Source: Deltaproteobacteria bacterium | Lineage (GTDB): Bacteria; Bdellovibrionota_B; Oligoflexia; Oligoflexales; Bog-1112 | Direction of reading: 5' to 3' | Assembly (NCBI GenBank): GCA_016186945.1 | Contig: JACPKR010000008.1 | Coordinates: 67,950-103,871, forward strand | Length of the DNA: 35,922 nucleotides | Shown here: positions 8,055 to 15,398 of the stretch, in pieces | How the letters are laid out: every line of letters starts with the position of its first letter | Position numbering within the stretch: position 1 is the first letter of the stretch | Position numbers and translations under genes: made by a program | Notes under the pieces: generated by a model | Seen by the model: the letters and a program-made list of their open reading frames with translations, nothing else | Database searches by the model: none | Told to the model about the DNA's origin: nothing

Positions 8055-8954
8055 ATGAAACATTGGTTCTGCTTAGGCCTTATCGCCGTAAGTCTTGCTT
8101 GCACAGCACCACAGGCTGTCGAACAGAGTTCTTATTCCATAGATTTAGAGAAGGTTAGTTCCGAGACGCTCCGCACGCACAATGCTCTGCTTCTCCAAGA
8201 CCCGCGTTACACCGACTCCATTCTAAGAGGAGCAAATAAGGTTGGCACTTCCAAGGTCTACAATGCCCAAACGCTTCAGACTCTGGTTGACTCCTTTGAA
8301 AAAAGGGGCGGGACCGTTGTGTTTGTTCCCTTCGATGAGCAGATGAAGATCAAGTTACCAAAGCAGGCTGATTTCTACCCGGTTTGCAAGGGAGGAGTGA
8401 ATCGTTCTCAAGTCACCTACATAGTTCTTCAGGAGCTTACGAAAGGCAACGAGCAATCCCGCATCGAGTTACCCCATGGTGTGGCCATAGGCTATGAAAG
8501 CCCTGACAATAGACCAATGGCCTATGAGAACCCAAGGGTGGTTACTACAAAAACTTATGAGCCAATCGATTTTTTGGGGGGTAATTCCTATTTTGAGACT
8601 GCCATGAAGTCCCCTCGTCCGAAGCGCTTTGGTTATGACCGCACAGATTTTTGCAAGGGGACGATAAGCTCAGCCCCTCTTAACTGCGATACTCCGAAGC
8701 AACGCAAGTATTTTGCGGATCATTATTGGACGGGACAAGGAGATAAACACCGAGTCTTCATCACGTTTGGCTCGGCTGGCGTGATCACCATGGAACGAGC
8801 CAACCCCACAGACACTACCGTTATCATATTTGCATTGGAAGACTATGTCTCGCAATTAGGCAATCATAGCCCGAATGCTTCCCAAGAAGATTTTGTGGGA
8901 GCGTTTCAACAGCTGAGGTCTAAAATTTCTTCTGTGCTGGTCATGCAGCAATAG
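8055..8954 (+). CDS. lipoprotein with a tyrosine-phosphatase-type P-loop
   Basis: 299 aa. The first 16 residues form a lipoprotein signal with lipobox SLAC (Cys16), so the mature protein is membrane-anchored. Residues 111-118 read CKGGVNRS, an exact match to the C-x-x-G-x-x-R-S/T phosphate loop of dual-specificity and tyrosine phosphatases. It is preceded by a hydrophobic strand (FYPV) and followed by a helix (QVTYIVLQEL), as in those enzymes. A general-acid Asp cannot be placed by eye. The C-terminal part (HRVFITFGSAGVITM, TVIIFALEDYV) is strand-rich and unknown to me. ATG at 8055 follows AAGAGGT; longer readings upstream merely translate the repeat. The gene ends inside the arm of another repeat copy. 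Confidence 0.7.
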   Translation: MKHWFCLGLIAVSLACTAPQAVEQSSYSIDLEKVSSETLRTHNALLLQDPRYTDSILRGANKVGTSKVYNAQTLQTLVDSFEKRGGTVVFVPFDEQMKIKLPKQADFYPVCKGGVNRSQVTYIVLQELTKGNEQSRIELPHGVAIGYESPDNRPMAYENPRVVTTKTYEPIDFLGGNSYFETAMKSPRPKRFGYDRTDFCKGTISSAPLNCDTPKQRKYFADHYWTGQGDKHRVFITFGSAGVITMERANPTDTTVIIFALEDYVSQLGNHSPNASQEDFVGAFQQLRSKISSVLVMQQ

Positions 8955-9009
8955 GGATTTCTTGGAGGAACCAGCTGCGCAGTTTCCTCCAAACCACCTC
9001 CTTGCTGCA
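8944..9009 (-). repeat. Family A palindromic repeat, copy 3
   Basis: Core in minus orientation at 8957-9004. The outer arms TGCAGCAA (8944-8951) and TTGCTGCA (9002-9009) are perfectly complementary. The left arm lies within the last codons (Met-Gln-Gln-stop) of the preceding gene. It sits between convergent genes. Confidence 0.85.
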
Positions 9010-9012
9010 ACG

Positions 9013-9231
9013 TCATTCCGCGTCATCATCTGCACCCACAAGTTCTTTCTTGCGGCTTTGCAGAATGCTGCGGTACCAGGAAAGTGTCTGGTCAATCAAC
9101 CATTGGTAAGCAGCAAATTGTGCAGGGGGGACTAATTCTTCACAGAAATCGAGAAGGTCGTTTTCTTCTCCTTTTGGGTTCTCCCGCATCCACTCTTTGA
9201 CCTTTTTCTTGAAGTCATTTATATCAAACAT
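9013..9231 (-). CDS. small conserved-looking cytoplasmic protein of unknown function
   Basis: 72 aa from the ATG at 9231 (MFDINDFKKKVKEWMRENP). It is highly charged and helical, ends in an acidic tail (GADDDAE), and has no signal or membrane segment. The segment DFCEELVPPAQFAAYQWLIDQTLSWYR looks like a folded helical core rather than a random frame. A longer reading to 9288 exists, but it would overlap the upstream region of the divergent gene. I do not recognise the family. Confidence 0.6.
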   Translation of the reverse strand: MFDINDFKKKVKEWMRENPKGEENDLLDFCEELVPPAQFAAYQWLIDQTLSWYRSILQSRKKELVGADDDAE

Positions 9232-9278
9232 TCGACTCTCTCGACTTTTGTGGGCCGATGTATGCCTTTCGTTTCGGA

Positions 9279-9305
9279 TTGCCTGCACAATCCTTTAGAT
9301 AATAT
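9279..9305 (+). promoter_or_regulatory. possible sigma-70-type promoter
   Basis: TTGCCT (9279-9284) and TAATAT (9300-9305) with a 15-bp spacer, or GATAAT at 9298-9303. It lies 25 bp before the preferred ATG at 9331. Spacing is suboptimal, so this is only a candidate. Confidence 0.25.
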
Positions 9306-9330
9306 GTTGCAGAATGAAAAGGACTTTCTA

Positions 9331-10032
9331 ATGGGACTTGCAACGAGAATGGAACCGATGATTTCTCTTGCCCAATTTACGACGTTGTCTGAGTTGACTA
9401 GACCTCATCCTGATTTTATCTTCCCCGAAAACGCACTTGCGTTTCTTGGGGACAATCTTAAAAAATCATTAAAAACTCTTCTTTCTTCACTGGATGTTTT
9501 GCACGAACCTGTTGTGCTGGGGCGTGTTCATCCGCAGGCAGTCATTGAAGGCCCTGTTTACATTGCAAAAAACGCCAATGTGGAGGCAAGCGCTTACATA
9601 CAAGGACCGACCTATATTGGCCCTGGGACGGAAGTCCGGCATGGGGCCTATATCCGTGGCAACGTCTATGTGGGTCAGGCATGTATCGTGGGGCACACAA
9701 CGGAAGTTAAGGGCGCCGTATTCCTGGATGGAGCCAAGGCAGGTCATTTTGCCTATGTGGGCGATTCCATCCTCGGGCAAAACGTCAACCTTGGCGCAGG
9801 GACCAAACTGGCAAATTTGAAACTGAAAGGCGATGAAGTTTTCTTTCAGGATCCTATTAGCGGCGATAGGATACGCAGCGGGCTTCGCAAGTTTGGCGCC
9901 CTCCTTGGTGACTATGCACAAACTGGCTGCAACAGTGTACTGTCCCCGGGGACTCTTCTCCTGCCGCACACGGCGGTACTCCCCTGCGTTCACTTCTGTG
10001 GTACCCTCAAGAAAGGTTTTGCCCGGGGCTGA
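9331..10032 (+). CDS. left-handed beta-helix (GlmU-C-like) sugar-nucleotide transferase-type protein
   Basis: 233 aa. After a helical N-terminus, residues from about 60 onward form repeated hexapeptide turns (VHPQAVIEGPVYIAKNANV, SAYIQGPTYIGPGT, GAYIRGNVYVGQ, VKGAVFLDGAKAGHFAYVG), the left-handed parallel beta-helix of the GlmU C-terminal domain and UDP-GlcNAc diphosphorylase-like proteins. NLGAGTKLANLK, followed by the late GCNSVLSPGTLLLP, matches the acetyltransferase-domain pattern of that group. No nucleotidyltransferase domain is present, so it may be a stand-alone acetyltransferase or a structural relative. The ATG at 9331 follows AAGGAC; in-frame GTG 9250 and ATGs at 9259 and 9304 have no ribosome binding site. 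Confidence 0.75.
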   Translation: MGLATRMEPMISLAQFTTLSELTRPHPDFIFPENALAFLGDNLKKSLKTLLSSLDVLHEPVVLGRVHPQAVIEGPVYIAKNANVEASAYIQGPTYIGPGTEVRHGAYIRGNVYVGQACIVGHTTEVKGAVFLDGAKAGHFAYVGDSILGQNVNLGAGTKLANLKLKGDEVFFQDPISGDRIRSGLRKFGALLGDYAQTGCNSVLSPGTLLLPHTAVLPCVHFCGTLKKGFARG

Positions 10033-10081
10033 TGACGGCCCCTCCTTAGGATTCCCAACAAAATTCCCAGAAAGGACCACC

Positions 10082-10750
10082 ATGAAACGATTGATCCTCT
10101 TGAGCAGCATGACCCTGAGTCTTGCTTGCGATGCTCACGAGAAAAAAATTAGCACGGAAAACGACAAAACCCTCTACACTCTTGGTCAAATGTATGCGAA
10201 AAGAGTGGGCAATCTCAGTCTAACACCTGACGAAGTCGATCTGATGTTACAGGGTATGAGGGACGGGCTGATAGGAGCCAAAGCTCAAGTCGATATCGAC
10301 AGTCAACAGCCACAAGTCCAGAAATTTATAGAGGAGAAAATGAACAAGTCATCACAAGCAGAAAAAGACAAAGGTAAGAAATACGTTGAAAGCTTTCTCA
10401 AGGAAGATGGCGTAAAAAGCACGACGTCAGGGCTGGCGTACAAAATTGTAAAGGCAGGAAGTGCCAAAAAACCAAGTCCTCAGGACACGGTGGAAGTTCA
10501 CTACCATGGGACTCTGATTGACGGAAAAGTTTTTGATTCTTCGGTCGATCGAGGTGAAAAAATATCTTTCCCTCTCAATGGAGTCATTCCGGGATGGACG
10601 GAAGGCTTACAGCTTATCGGTGAAGGGGGAGAAGTTAGGCTGGTCATCCCTTCTGAACTCGCTTACGGGGACAGAGGCTCCCCTCCTGTTATCCCCGGTG
10701 GCGCGACACTAATTTTCAACGTCTCCCTGTTTCGAATCAATCCCAAATAA
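10082..10750 (+). CDS. FKBP-type peptidyl-prolyl cis-trans isomerase, lipoprotein
   Basis: 222 aa with a lipoprotein signal ending SLAC (Cys16), placing it in the periplasm on a membrane. Residues about 25-110 are the helical FKBP N-terminal dimerisation region (KTLYTLGQMYAKRV, MLQGMRDGL) as in FkpA/Mip. The C-terminal FKBP domain has VEVHYHGTLIDGKVFDSS, GVIPGWTEGLQLIGEGGE and IPSELAYGD, with the usual hydrophobic pocket residues. It should assist folding of exported proteins. ATG at 10082 follows AAAGGA, and the gene follows the beta-helix gene on the same strand by about 50 bp, so the two may be cotranscribed. Confidence 0.92.
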   Translation: MKRLILLSSMTLSLACDAHEKKISTENDKTLYTLGQMYAKRVGNLSLTPDEVDLMLQGMRDGLIGAKAQVDIDSQQPQVQKFIEEKMNKSSQAEKDKGKKYVESFLKEDGVKSTTSGLAYKIVKAGSAKKPSPQDTVEVHYHGTLIDGKVFDSSVDRGEKISFPLNGVIPGWTEGLQLIGEGGEVRLVIPSELAYGDRGSPPVIPGGATLIFNVSLFRINPK

Positions 10751-10759
10751 CCTGAACAC

Positions 10760-10847
10760 CCAAGCCCCTTTTCAAAAACTTCAATATCTAAAGTTTTTTG
10801 GGGGGATGTGTGGAGGGGAACTTTTTTTCAAAAAAGGTCCTCTCCAC
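10760..10847. repeat. Family B palindromic repeat, copy 2 (inverted, interrupted)
   Basis: Reverse-oriented copy: AAGCCCCTTTTCAAAAACTT, the ATATCTAAAG linker and the GTGGAGGGGAAC hairpin arm, ending at CTCTCCAC. Its continuation (TTTCCCAAATTAATTATCTT, 10947-10966 region) lies beyond the CCGCGG palindrome, which therefore sits inside the copy. Confidence 0.8.
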
Positions 10848-10930
10848 TGTCATCCCGCGGCTCGACCGCGGGATCCAACGGCAGCCTCCCTCGAAAAAGT
10901 TGGATCCCGCGGTCAAGCCGCGGGATGACA
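10848..10930. repeat. CCGCGG-type double palindrome inserted in a family B copy
   Basis: The 32-bp arms 10848-10879 and 10899-10930 are inverted copies with one mismatch. Each arm is itself palindromic (ATCCCGCGG and CCGCGGGAT). Read through, it encodes the VIPRLDRGIQ and LDPAVKPRDD peptides well known from dispersed palindromic repeats of many proteobacteria, including Rickettsia-like endosymbionts. Confidence 0.85.
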
Positions 10931-10975
10931 GACTCGTAGAATTTGTTTCCCAAATTAATTATCTTGAACGCTGTA

Positions 10976-13555
10976 CTATATATCGCAATTCATTTTAGCA
11001 AACGCCTTCCCTGCTTTCTCTCTTAGTTCCTGGAGAAGGTCGGGGTGTGCAAGTTTGCTTTCCCGCAGCTTGGTCAATGCCGGGCACACAAGCGTTTTGC
11101 TGGAAACTTGCTCTGCTAAAAGGTCGATGGCTCCTAGTCGAACCCCTACAAATCTGTGTTCGTTCGCCTGCTCAATAAGAGTTGGGACTATTGACGGGCG
11201 GTCAAACTTAGCCTTAACCAGATGACCGACAATCCGACGGAACCAAAAGTAGGAAGCACTCCGCAACGAATTCTCAAGGAAAGGTATGCTGACTTCCGTA
11301 GGCTTTCCGGCTAGAACATCGATCAGATAGGCTCGGTCTTTGGTTACCCAATTTGTCTCATTAAGGCGATCGAGGGCAAATCGTTGGGCTTGAGCAAGAG
11401 AGGCATGGATCAGTTTATCCAACACGGCCTTGCGTTCCTCACTTAGGTCCACTAGCAGGTAGTCTTTTTCCCACTGGACGACTTCCTCTCCTGTCGGTTT
11501 TTCTTCCCGCTGGGTGAGTAACCACGCTTCCGTCGCTGCGTAGGCTCCCTGAATGATACGGTCCCACTCGCTTTTGCGAGCACCCACAGAGTTTAGCAAA
11601 CGTTCCACAACCTTTTTGTTCTCATGTTTTTTTGTGAGAAGCTCCCATGCATCAGCGACAAGATAGAGCGGTTGTCCGTCGAGGAGCGCTTCGGTGAATT
11701 CCTCCTGCGCAACTGGATCTAACGCAAGTAGGGCACGCGCTGCGTTGATGCGGGCACGCAAAAAGGGAGAATGCTTGAGTACAGCCAACCAGGCTTTAGA
11801 GTCTTGTTTTACCGTAAACTCGGCAGGCAAGAGCCAACGAGGATCGGCGTTGATAGCGAGCACCTCAAAGCCTGGATTGAGAGTGAATTCGTGTGTACTG
11901 TTAAAAACATCAAGCGTCGTCTTCCACCTTTGATCATTCGCCCCAATGGCTTCCACTTCGAGAGGGAACTGAAAGGTGGTCCATTTTGTTTCCTCTAGGG
12001 ACTGGTCCTGGGTGAGAGAAAGGGCCAGACCACCCTCTTTGTTTTTCCATTGGACAGTAGCTCTCGGATGACCAGCGCTTCGTACCCATTGGTCGAAGAA
12101 AACTTGCCAGGAAGTTCCCGTAACCGTTTCCAGGGCCGCTTGTAAATCCGTGTTGCGCACGGTTCGGGTTCCATGCTGCGTCAGATACAGGCGAAGCGCC
12201 TTTGTGAAATTCTCCTCGCCATCCATCGAAAGAAAGGAGTCTGCCACATGCCTCATAAGTTTGATAACAAGAGCGCCTTTTTCATAAGCGTGTGAGTCAA
12301 AAAGCATGTCGAAGTCTGCGTTGGGAGAAGAGAGAGGGTGGACGCGTTTTTGCGCTTCCTCGAAATAACCTGAACGCCAATAGTCTTCATAACCCAGGGC
12401 TGCGTTGTGAGCACCAACGTCTCTGAAAAACACATAAGGCAGATAACTCGCAAAGCCTTCGTTCAACCACAACTCAGACCATCGTTCACAGGTAACCCAG
12501 TCTCCAAACCACTGATGGGCCAATTCGTGCGCGACAACACCTTCACCAGAGCCATCGCCCACGATACGCCAGCCACCCATTGTCGTAGCTGTCTGATGCT
12601 CCATTGAAGTGCCCCACGCCTGAGCGACAGATTGCGCGTAGGATGCAAACGGATAATCGAGTCCCGTAAAACGACTGAAGCTTTCCATCATCTTTAAGGT
12701 CCGCCTTGTCTCCGCAAGTGCAGCAGATTGGATGGCCGGAGGCGCCCAAAGGGTCAACGGTTTTCCTTTGAAATGACCAAGATAGTGTACCTGGTAAGTT
12801 CCCACCGCAAGGCTTACCAAATACGGCGCGATAGGCTGCTCCATTTTGTATTGGAACACTACTTGATCGTTAAGATGTCTAAGAGCCACGAGCTTTCCAT
12901 TGCTCAACCCATTGAAACCATTGGGCACTGACAGTTCCACATCCAACAAAGCTTTATCCGCGGGTCGATCTATGCTGGGGAACCACATACGACTGTCTTC
13001 AGGTTGCGTGAACGTGTAACCGGCAGTCATCCGTTGCGGGTTCGTGGCGTCAGGACCCGTGAGGTAGAAGCTTTGAGCGCGTTCTGCACGGTAGGAGATT
13101 TCAACAGTCTTTGTTTCATTGAATTGCATTGGGGTGTGCAGAAAGACTTGCAAGACGTCCCCATCGTAGGCAAAGGGAAGCGCTTCACCTTGAGGAGTGT
13201 TCACTGCGCTAATCAGCATATCATAGGCATCGAATTCGACGATCCCGACGGGACGCAAGGCGCGAAATCGCAGCGAAGCTTTCCCCTCGATGTGTCCCGT
13301 TGTCGGATCGACATTTAGAGACAACCCGTAATGTTCCATATCGACAGAAACAGGCCGGTTGCGGGGGTGATTGTCCCAGGGATCAAGGACATCTAGATTT
13401 GCAGAGCCGTGGTTGAAAAGTCTTAGGGGAGCAGCCTTAAATTCCTGGTGAATGGGAACTTCATGATCAGGATGTGCAATCGTGCGCCAGTCGATGGGCT
13501 TTTGTGCAAGTAACGTTAGAGACCAAACAGCAACAAGGGGAGCCAAACGTTTCAC
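10976..13555 (-). CDS. M1-family zinc aminopeptidase, exported
   Basis: 859 aa gluzincin with a signal peptide (MKRLAPLVAVWSLTLLAQ). The zinc site is HELAHQWFGDW with His343, Glu344 and His347 and the third ligand Glu366 in LWLNEGFASY, 18 residues after His347 as the family requires. The substrate-binding GxMEN loop appears as GTSMEHQ (Glu319), with His in place of Asn. The N-terminal beta domain (residues about 70-260) and a long helical C-terminal region follow the M1 plan. It should trim peptides in the periplasm. The start is GTG at 13555, preceded by AAAGGAAA; the frame continues upstream only because it reads through a family A repeat. Confidence 0.9.
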   Translation of the reverse strand: MKRLAPLVAVWSLTLLAQKPIDWRTIAHPDHEVPIHQEFKAAPLRLFNHGSANLDVLDPWDNHPRNRPVSVDMEHYGLSLNVDPTTGHIEGKASLRFRALRPVGIVEFDAYDMLISAVNTPQGEALPFAYDGDVLQVFLHTPMQFNETKTVEISYRAERAQSFYLTGPDATNPQRMTAGYTFTQPEDSRMWFPSIDRPADKALLDVELSVPNGFNGLSNGKLVALRHLNDQVVFQYKMEQPIAPYLVSLAVGTYQVHYLGHFKGKPLTLWAPPAIQSAALAETRRTLKMMESFSRFTGLDYPFASYAQSVAQAWGTSMEHQTATTMGGWRIVGDGSGEGVVAHELAHQWFGDWVTCERWSELWLNEGFASYLPYVFFRDVGAHNAALGYEDYWRSGYFEEAQKRVHPLSSPNADFDMLFDSHAYEKGALVIKLMRHVADSFLSMDGEENFTKALRLYLTQHGTRTVRNTDLQAALETVTGTSWQVFFDQWVRSAGHPRATVQWKNKEGGLALSLTQDQSLEETKWTTFQFPLEVEAIGANDQRWKTTLDVFNSTHEFTLNPGFEVLAINADPRWLLPAEFTVKQDSKAWLAVLKHSPFLRARINAARALLALDPVAQEEFTEALLDGQPLYLVADAWELLTKKHENKKVVERLLNSVGARKSEWDRIIQGAYAATEAWLLTQREEKPTGEEVVQWEKDYLLVDLSEERKAVLDKLIHASLAQAQRFALDRLNETNWVTKDRAYLIDVLAGKPTEVSIPFLENSLRSASYFWFRRIVGHLVKAKFDRPSIVPTLIEQANEHRFVGVRLGAIDLLAEQVSSKTLVCPALTKLRESKLAHPDLLQELREKAGKAFAKMNCDI

Positions 13556-13613
13556 AGCTTTCCTTTCTTCTACGATGTATTTGAGACTTACGGGGATCAT
13601 ATAAGGAAGTCCC

Positions 13614-13721
13614 ACTTGTGGCAAGGACGTGGTTTGCCCCGCTTGTGGCAAGGAGGTGGTTTGGAGGAAACTGCGCAGCTGGTTCCTCCAAGACAAGACC
13701 CCCTCTCCCTTCCGCCACAGG
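13614..13721 (+). repeat. Family A palindromic repeat, copy 4, with duplicated left arm
   Basis: Core at 13649-13692. The outer arms TGTGGC (13644-13649) and GCCACA (13714-13719) are complementary. The left part occurs twice in a row (CTTGTGGCAAGGACGTGG from 13615, then CTTGTGGCAAGGAGGTGG from 13642), a partial tandem duplication. Confidence 0.8.
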
Positions 13722-14453
13722 TTAACGCTCGGGAATGTCAGCATTGTGGAATACGTTTTGAACGTCATCGAGGTCGTCTAGTAGGCCGATGAGTTTTTCA
13801 AGAGGGGCGACCTTGACGTCCTCCACTGCCGCAAGGTTTTGTGGGATGAATGTGATCTCGCAGAAGTTAGGGTCTGGACAGAATTCGTCCAAGGCTCCCT
13901 TGAGAGCCATGAGGTCGTTGGGTTCACAGAGGACCTCGTAGTGTCCATCGCTTTCTTTGACATCTTCGGCACCGTTGTCGATGGCTTTCTCAAAAAACGA
14001 TTCGTAGTCGGCGATTTTGTCCGCCTTATAAACGAGCATGCCTTTACGGGCAAACATCCAGCTTACTGAGCCATCGGTGCCCAAGTTTCCCCCAGCCTTC
14101 GTAAACATGCTTCTCACTTCGCCGACGGTTCGATTCAGGTTATCCGTCAGGCATTCAACGATAAGTGCCACACCGCCGGGCCCGTATCCTTCGTATGTCT
14201 TTTCAACATAGTTCGCACCAGCACCTTCCCCGATTCCCTTTTTAATGGCTTTCTGGCAGTTGTCTTTGGGCATATTTGCGGCCCTGGCTTTCGTAAGGGC
14301 CGTTCGAAGGCGCGGGTTATCTTCCGGATTACCACCACCGATGCGCGTAGCCACTGTTATCTCCAGGGCTATTTTTGAAAATAACTTCCCACGCTTAGAA
14401 TCTTGTGCCCCTTTTCGATGCTGGATATTTTTCCATTTGCTATGACCGGCCAT
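13722..14453 (-). CDS. yebC: YebC/PmpR-family protein
   Basis: 243 aa, near the usual family length. It opens MAGHSKWKNIQHRKGAQDSK, then RGKLFSKIALEITVA, NPRLRTALTKARAANMPKDN and YEGYGPGGVALIVECLTDN, all family signatures. The acidic middle and C-terminal domains are intact. Members are annotated as transcriptional regulators and, more recently, as factors that help ribosomes at difficult sequences; the role here cannot be settled by sequence. ATG at 14453. It starts 11 bp after the AMP nucleosidase stop on the same strand, so the two are probably cotranscribed. Its stop is adjacent to a repeat arm. Confidence 0.95.
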   Translation of the reverse strand: MAGHSKWKNIQHRKGAQDSKRGKLFSKIALEITVATRIGGGNPEDNPRLRTALTKARAANMPKDNCQKAIKKGIGEGAGANYVEKTYEGYGPGGVALIVECLTDNLNRTVGEVRSMFTKAGGNLGTDGSVSWMFARKGMLVYKADKIADYESFFEKAIDNGAEDVKESDGHYEVLCEPNDLMALKGALDEFCPDPNFCEITFIPQNLAAVEDVKVAPLEKLIGLLDDLDDVQNVFHNADIPER

Positions 14454-14464
14454 GGCCGCTGCTC

Positions 14465-15235
14465 CTAAAAACTGAAATGTTTGATCTGTTCCCCTTTAGA
14501 ACCAATTTCCGTCATAGCTTTGATACCAATTCCCAGGTGTTCGTCCACATACTTTTCTGTGATCTTGCGGTCACTTGTTTCAGTCTTCACCCCTTCCGGG
14601 ATCAGTGGAAGATCAGAAACCAATAGCAATGCCCCTCGTGCGATGTTGTTCATGAACCCAACCATGAAGATAGTCGCTGTCTCCATATCGACGCCAAGAA
14701 CCCGCAATTTTTTAAGTTTTCCCCTAAAGATCGAATCGTGTTCCCATATACGGCGGTTTGTCGTGTATATGACCCCTGTCCGATATTCCGTATTTTCTTC
14801 AAGGATTGTCTGTGAGACGAACTTATGCAGTTTGAACGAGGGAAGGGCTGGTACCTCCGGCGGGAAGTAGTCGAGTGAGGTTCCTTCTCCCCGAATGGCA
14901 GCCGTGGGAAGTATGTAATGTCCGATTTCTGTGGAATGTTTGATACCCCCACACTTGCCAAGAAAGAGTACGCCCTTGGGTTTGATGGCCCCTAGTAAAT
15001 CCATGATAGTCGCTGCGTTTGGTGAGCCGATGCCGAAGTTTATGATAGTCAGGTTATTCGCCGTGCTCGTCTGCATGGGAAACCCTTCTCCACGCACAGG
15101 AACGTTGAAGCGCTTTGCAAACCTTTGGACGTAATCATGAAAATTGGTCAGTAAGATGTACTCCGAAAAATCCCCCAAAGGCGTACCGGTGTAACGTGGA
15201 AGCCAATTGGCAACAATGTCCGCTTTTGTTTTCAT
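14465..15235 (-). CDS. amn: AMP nucleosidase, short form
   Basis: Hydrolyses AMP to adenine and ribose 5-phosphate. Key blocks are INFGIGSPNAATIMDLLGA, VLFLGKCGGIK, IRGEGTSLDYFPPEVPALPS, YTTNRRIWEHD and the active-site segment VDMETATIF, with LLLVSDLPLIPEGVKT near the end. At 256 aa it is the short single-domain form, lacking the N-terminal regulatory domain of E. coli Amn. Nucleoside phosphorylases share the fold, but PPEVPALPS and the TTNRR-x-WEHD motif are specific to AMP nucleosidases. It is divergent from the SpoIIE-type gene across a family B repeat and upstream of yebC. Confidence 0.92.
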   Translation of the reverse strand: MKTKADIVANWLPRYTGTPLGDFSEYILLTNFHDYVQRFAKRFNVPVRGEGFPMQTSTANNLTIINFGIGSPNAATIMDLLGAIKPKGVLFLGKCGGIKHSTEIGHYILPTAAIRGEGTSLDYFPPEVPALPSFKLHKFVSQTILEENTEYRTGVIYTTNRRIWEHDSIFRGKLKKLRVLGVDMETATIFMVGFMNNIARGALLLVSDLPLIPEGVKTETSDRKITEKYVDEHLGIGIKAMTEIGSKGEQIKHFSF

Positions 15236-15287
15236 CAGAAAACTCTCCCGTCTCTTCTAATTCAAACTGTTTCTCTATATTATATAA

Positions 15288-15387
15288 CTATAGTATTTGA
15301 AAAAAAGAATTTGTGGAGAGGACCTTTTTTGAAAAAAAGTTCCCCTCCACGCCTCCCCCCAAAAAACTTTAGATATTGAAGTTTTTG
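15288..15387. repeat. Family B palindromic repeat, copy 3
   Basis: The hairpin 15313-15350 is identical to that of copy 1, with the same ATTTGTGGAGAGG entry and the same CTTTAGATATTGAAG exit. It fills the divergent region between 15235(-) and 15399(+) and ends 11 bp before the next ATG, so it would form much of that gene's leader. Confidence 0.85.
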
Positions 15388-15398
15388 ACGAGAGCCGT

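Noticed and set aside
10798-10998. 66-codon plus-strand open frame
   Set aside because: It is made entirely of repeat DNA, including the CCGCGG palindrome; the peptide is a by-product of the repeat.
13556-13768. N-terminal extension of the M1 aminopeptidase
   Set aside because: It reads through repeat copy 4 and into yebC; GTG 13555 has AAAGGAAA upstream and begins a signal peptide.
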